DNA from: Gammaproteobacteria bacterium
Lineage (GTDB): Bacteria; Pseudomonadota; Gammaproteobacteria; Steroidobacterales; Woeseiaceae
Length of the DNA: 8,093 nucleotides
Assembly (NCBI GenBank): GCA_030641695.1
Contig: DAOWGY010000264.1
Location: forward strand, 1 to 8,093
Direction: 5' to 3'
The notes below the pieces were generated by a model that was given only the letters and a program-made list of their open reading frames with translations, was not told the origin of the DNA and made no database searches. Positions 4,642 to 8,093 of the stretch are shown piece after piece. The translations under genes were made by a program, and so were the position numbers. Every line of letters begins with the position of its first letter. Position 1 is the first letter of the stretch.

Positions 4642-7600
4642 ATGAACTTAACGGATCTCAGCACGAAGCACTGGCCGTCCGTGGCGGTCGCAGTCGCGCT
4701 CGTCACACTGTTCGGGCTTATCTCGATAGCGGCGCTACCGATCCAGTTGCTGCCGACCATCGAGCAACCGCAGGTATCGATTCAAAACTTCTGGCGTGCT
4801 GCCGCGCCCGAAGAGATGGAATCGAGCATCATCGAGCCTCAGGAAAACGTGCTGCGAAATACGCCCGGCGTAACGAACATCAGCTCGTTCATCAGCCGTG
4901 GAGCAGGATTTGTCAATCTCACTTTTGACGTCGGCACGGACATTCAGGATGCGAAGCTCGACGTCATCAATAATCTCAATCAGGCGCCGCCGCAACCGGC
5001 GGACGCGAGCGAGCCACGGGTCTTCGCAGGCGGCGGACAACAGTCGCCGCCGGCAGCCTCGCTGCTCATTCGGGTTCTTCCGCACAACCCCGACAAGGAA
5101 CTCGCGAGCTATCAGAAGCTGATCGAGGAATACGTCGAACCACGCCTCGCCCGTATTCCAGGCGTGTCGCAGGTAAACCTGGCCGGCGAGCAACCGCGTG
5201 AAATGCAGATCACCTTCGATGCCTACCGTGCAGCCGCGCTCGGAATTCGGGTCGATGACATTGTCGCAACGCTGTCACGCGCAACGGACTCGTCGGGAGG
5301 CTTTGCCGACGTGGGGCGCCGTCAGTACACGGTCCGCTTTGTCGGTCAGTTCGAACCGCATGAACTCAACGAGTTGATTGTCGGCTGGAGCAACGAGCGT
5401 CCTATTTATCTCAGCGAAGTGGCCGACGTCGACATCGTTCCGAGAAAACCGGACGGCTTCACGTTGCGCAATGGCTATCCGGCGTATTACATCACGGTGC
5501 AGCGTTCCTACGACGCGAACACGGTCAGCATCCTCGACGAAGTCAACCTGGCAATCGCGGAGCTGAACGCCGGACCGCTGGCAGATGCCGGGCTCGAGAT
5601 GGATCTGAGTTTCGACGCCTCGGTCCATATCCGGCGCGCAATCGCACTCGTTCGCAGCAATCTCGGTATCGGCCTGTTGCTGGCCGTCGGCATCCTGTAT
5701 TTCCTGTTGCGCAGCCGCCGCGCGACCTTCCTGGTCACCGCAACCGTGCCATTGTCATTACTGGTCGCTTTCGTTGCGCTACGTCTTTTCGATAAGTCAT
5801 TGAACGTTATCTCGTTGGCCGGCCTCGCCTTCGCGGTGGGTCTCGTCATGGACGCAGCGATCGTGACTCTCGAGAATATCGTGCGCTGCAGGCAAAGTGG
5901 CCTGGAACTCAAGGAGGCGGTCGCAAAGGGTACCAGGCAAATTGCCGGGGCACTGTTCGCGTCGACCGTCACCAGTGTTGCCATATTCGTCCCGGTGTTG
6001 TTCATGACCGGCATCGAGGGCCAGCTATTCCAGGACCTTGCTCTGACAATCGCCGTTGCGGTGTCGGCATCGTTCGTCATTGCGGTTACGGTGTTGCCCG
6101 TCGCCGCGTCGTTCATACTCAGGAAGGAAGACAACGATCCCTGTCAGCACTGGTGGGCAGGAATCACGAACCTCGTCATGCGCCTGACGAGTACACCGGC
6201 CCGTTGCCGCAGCTGGGTCGTCGCGATTCTCGGCGGTTCGGTTCTCGCCATCGTGATGTTGATGCCAAAAGCAAACCTGCTGCCGCAAGCGCCGTCTGAT
6301 TCCCTTAACGCGTTTTTCATCACTCCGCCAGGTGGCACCGTCGAAATCCTTCGCAACGAGATCGCCGGCCCCATCGTGGAGCGTCTGCGCCCGTACATGG
6401 AACATGAGAAGCAACCCTACATCCGCGGCTATAACCTCTCGGCCTTCGGTGCCTTCAACGGCATGTTTGTCTATCCGGAGGACCCCGCTCGTATCGAGGA
6501 GATGATCGATATCGTACGCGACGAGGTTCTTGTCGACCTGCCGGACACGCAATCTTTCGTGCAGCGCTCGTCGCTCCTGAATTTCGGTTTCGACGGCGGT
6601 CGCGCGATCAACGTGGACTTGCAAGGTCCCGATATCAACGTGCTGTCGCAGGTAGCAACGCAGGCCATGCCGATCGTCAGTGCAGCGGTACCGGGTGCAC
6701 AGGTCCGGCCTATCCCCGGACTTGCCATCGCGGAACCTGAATTGCAGCTCGTACCCAATGACCGACGCATTACCGCAGCCGGGCTCGATCGTGCGGCCGT
6801 CGCCAATATCGTCCGGGCCGTCACGAGTGGCACGTTCGTCGGCGAGTACTTCGACGGTAACGAACGCATGGACATGATACTCAAGGGACCGACGTGGACA
6901 TCACCTGACGAACTCGCGTCGATGCCGATGGCGACACCGCTGGCCGGTATTCAGGCGCTCGGCGAACTGACCGATATCCGTAGAACCGTTGGACCGACGC
7001 AGTTGCGACGAGTCAATGGCCAGCGCACGCTGACGTTGTCGGTGACACCTCCAGCAGAAATGACGGTGCAGGAAGCGCTGGACAGTCTCCGCGACGTCGC
7101 CGGACCGCAACTTCGGGAGATCTTGCCGGCCGACGTCAGCCTCGCGTATCGCGGCACGGCCGACCGCCTGGAAGAGGCGTTTGCGAAAATGGCGGTCAAC
7201 CTCGCGACTGCTGCCATCGTCCTGTTCCTGATTCTAGCCGCGATGTTCCGCTCAATGCGCGACGCCACCTTGGTCATGCTGTCCATGCCGCTTGCGATTG
7301 CCGGCGGTGTCGGCGCCTTGCGCGTGCTCAATCTGTTCACCAACCAGGCCATGGACCTGTTGACGATGATCGGGTTCCTGATACTGCTCGGCCTGGTCGT
7401 AAATAACGCGATCCTGCTGGTCATGCAGGCACGCAACGGCCTGCGCGAGGGTCTCGACCGTACTACAGCCGTCGCCGAGGCGGTGCGCATGCGCGCCCGG
7501 CCGATCTACCTGAGCACGCTGACGAGCATCTTCGGCATGTTGCCGCTGGTCGTCATACCGGGCGTCGGCTCACAAATATATCGTGGACTTGCCACCGTGA

Positions 7601-7737
7601 TCATCGGCGGCATGTTCTTAAGTGCCATTTTTACCCTCATCCTGATGCCGAGCGTTCTGCGGCTGCCGCCGTTGCAGCTCGCGCAACTGCTGCGTCGCAG
7701 ACGGGATGTCGTTACCGGAGTACCTGCCGATGCTTAA
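4642..7737 (+). CDS. RND-family efflux permease (AcrB/HAE-1-like), proton-relay variant
   Basis: This 1031-residue inner-membrane transporter of the ACR_tran family would export lipophilic compounds as part of a tripartite pump with the adaptor encoded next. The twofold RND layout is complete: TM1 (about 12-32), first porter loop (33-335), TM2-TM6 (341-490), TM7 (524-542), second porter loop (543-850), TM8-TM12 (851-1005) and a short basic tail. The first-loop hallmark LPIQLLPTIEQPQV (32-45) is present. TM4 reads GLVMDAAIVTLENI (400-413): D404 matches AcrB D407, but the D408 position is A405. TM10 reads GLVVNNAILLV (917-927): the K940 position is N921. So two of the best-known AcrB proton-relay residues are replaced, as happens in some RND subfamilies. 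Substrate cannot be told from sequence. The reading frame is intact and of normal length, so it is probably functional. Confidence 0.95.
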   Translation: MNLTDLSTKHWPSVAVAVALVTLFGLISIAALPIQLLPTIEQPQVSIQNFWRAAAPEEMESSIIEPQENVLRNTPGVTNISSFISRGAGFVNLTFDVGTDIQDAKLDVINNLNQAPPQPADASEPRVFAGGGQQSPPAASLLIRVLPHNPDKELASYQKLIEEYVEPRLARIPGVSQVNLAGEQPREMQITFDAYRAAALGIRVDDIVATLSRATDSSGGFADVGRRQYTVRFVGQFEPHELNELIVGWSNERPIYLSEVADVDIVPRKPDGFTLRNGYPAYYITVQRSYDANTVSILDEVNLAIAELNAGPLADAGLEMDLSFDASVHIRRAIALVRSNLGIGLLLAVGILYFLLRSRRATFLVTATVPLSLLVAFVALRLFDKSLNVISLAGLAFAVGLVMDAAIVTLENIVRCRQSGLELKEAVAKGTRQIAGALFASTVTSVAIFVPVLFMTGIEGQLFQDLALTIAVAVSASFVIAVTVLPVAASFILRKEDNDPCQHWWAGITNLVMRLTSTPARCRSWVVAILGGSVLAIVMLMPKANLLPQAPSDSLNAFFITPPGGTVEILRNEIAGPIVERLRPYMEHEKQPYIRGYNLSAFGAFNGMFVYPEDPARIEEMIDIVRDEVLVDLPDTQSFVQRSSLLNFGFDGGRAINVDLQGPDINVLSQVATQAMPIVSAAVPGAQVRPIPGLAIAEPELQLVPNDRRITAAGLDRAAVANIVRAVTSGTFVGEYFDGNERMDMILKGPTWTSPDELASMPMATPLAGIQALGELTDIRRTVGPTQLRRVNGQRTLTLSVTPPAEMTVQEALDSLRDVAGPQLREILPADVSLAYRGTADRLEEAFAKMAVNLATAAIVLFLILAAMFRSMRDATLVMLSMPLAIAGGVGALRVLNLFTNQAMDLLTMIGFLILLGLVVNNAILLVMQARNGLREGLDRTTAVAEAVRMRARPIYLSTLTSIFGMLPLVVIPGVGSQIYRGLATVIIGGMFLSAIFTLILMPSVLRLPPLQLAQLLRRRRDVVTGVPADA
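7717..7720 (+). promoter_or_regulatory. Ribosome binding site of the adaptor gene
   Basis: GGAG lies inside the end of the permease gene, 9 bases before the ATG at 7730. It supports that start and translation coupled to the permease. Confidence 0.55.
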
Positions 7738-8093
7738 CTACAGGCTAGTCGTTTCGAGCGTGCTATTGCTGTTCGCCTCGTTGTCATTCGGGCAACAAAT
7801 GCCCGCCAAGGTCGTACAGATTTCGACGGTGTCGCGTACCGAAGTCGCCCCCACAGTGGCCGTGCCCGGCACGATATACAGCCGTAACGACATGCAGATC
7901 ACCGCGGGCGTCGCCGGACAGCTCATAATGGTGGCCGAGCCCGGTACCGTGGTTCAACGAGGTGAGCCCGTCGCACGCATCGACAAGCGCACGCTACTGC
8001 TGCAGCGCGCCGAGCAGGAGGTATTGCTCGAACGTGCGGATATCAACATCCGTCAACTCGAAAGCCAGTTGCGCCGGCAACGCGAACTCGGTA
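7730..8093 (+). CDS. RND efflux periplasmic adaptor (membrane fusion protein), N-terminal part (cut by right edge)
   Basis: The frame from the ATG at 7730 stays open to the edge, giving 121 codons. It starts with a signal peptide (about residues 5-20, cleavage near SFG-QQ) without a lipobox cysteine, so it is not an AcrA-type lipoprotein. Then comes a beta strand with VPGTIYSRND, followed by the biotinyl-lipoyl half-motif AGVAGQLIMVAEPGTVVQRG (59-78) continuing EPVARID. From about residue 88 a charged, heptad-like helix begins (Q, E, R, L rich), the first arm of the alpha-hairpin that would contact an outer-membrane channel. It links the permease to that channel in the periplasm. It overlaps the permease stop by 8 bases, showing translational coupling. 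The second lipoyl half, the barrel domain and any outer-membrane factor gene are beyond the window. Confidence 0.9.
   Translation, partial: MLNYRLVVSSVLLLFASLSFGQQMPAKVVQISTVSRTEVAPTVAVPGTIYSRNDMQITAGVAGQLIMVAEPGTVVQRGEPVARIDKRTLLLQRAEQEVLLERADINIRQLESQLRRQRELG

Noticed and set aside
4395..4760. Minus-strand frame of 121 codons covering the gap before the RND permease
   Set aside because: It overlaps both flanking genes on the opposite strand, has no recognisable motif or ribosome site, and crosses the palindrome; most likely a shadow.
5508..6134. Minus-strand frame of 208 codons inside the RND permease
   Set aside because: Ser/Thr/Ala/Arg-rich low-complexity translation typical of the antisense of a membrane protein gene; no independent support.

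Overview
The window (about 58-60% G+C by eye) looks like chromosomal DNA of a gammaproteobacterium. The main reason is gene order. engB, facing a divergent cytochrome c4 gene followed by dsbA, is a classic arrangement in Pseudomonas-like and related Gammaproteobacteria. The codon usage and the DUF885 and RND genes would suit a marine or soil lineage outside the Enterobacterales, but I cannot name a genus from sequence alone.

Left part (1-396). A leftward gene for a small secreted protein is cut by the left edge. After it comes a 275-base non-coding stretch. This stretch carries what I think is the most interesting item here: a complete small-RNA transcription unit on the + strand. It has a sigma-E/AlgU-like promoter (GGAACTC, 16 bases, TCTAA), about 107 bases that fold into consecutive hairpins, one of which shows a CCUCCC loop, and a textbook intrinsic terminator whose T-tract touches the engB stop codon. 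Spot 42 (spf, E. coli) and ErsA (Pseudomonas) are encoded at the same position, convergent with engB.

Middle (395-2644). engB runs leftward and encodes a ribosome-assembly GTPase. A 140-base divergent intergenic region holds a 10-bp perfect inverted repeat whose two arms each contain TATAAT. Rightward come a dihaem cytochrome c4 and a DsbA-type thiol oxidase, 28 bases apart and probably one operon. The DsbA is unusual: it is membrane-anchored and carries a long acidic, lysine/arginine-free linker before the thioredoxin fold. Cytochrome c4 passes electrons in the periplasm and DsbA inserts disulfides there, so both serve the envelope.

Right part (2645-8093). A weak A/T-flanked hairpin separates dsbA from a signal-peptide-bearing DUF885 putative zinc metallopeptidase. 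After a 181-base gap with a perfect 8-bp inverted repeat (operator-like) comes an RND efflux permease. The start of its periplasmic adaptor gene overlaps the permease end by 8 bases and runs off the right edge. The permease keeps only one of the usual proton-relay residues: Asp-Ala in TM4 instead of Asp-Asp, and Asn in TM10 instead of Lys. The permease-first gene order is also less common than adaptor-first.

Apart from the candidate small RNA, the genes belong to recognised families. I see no mobile element, CRISPR array, tRNA or rRNA.
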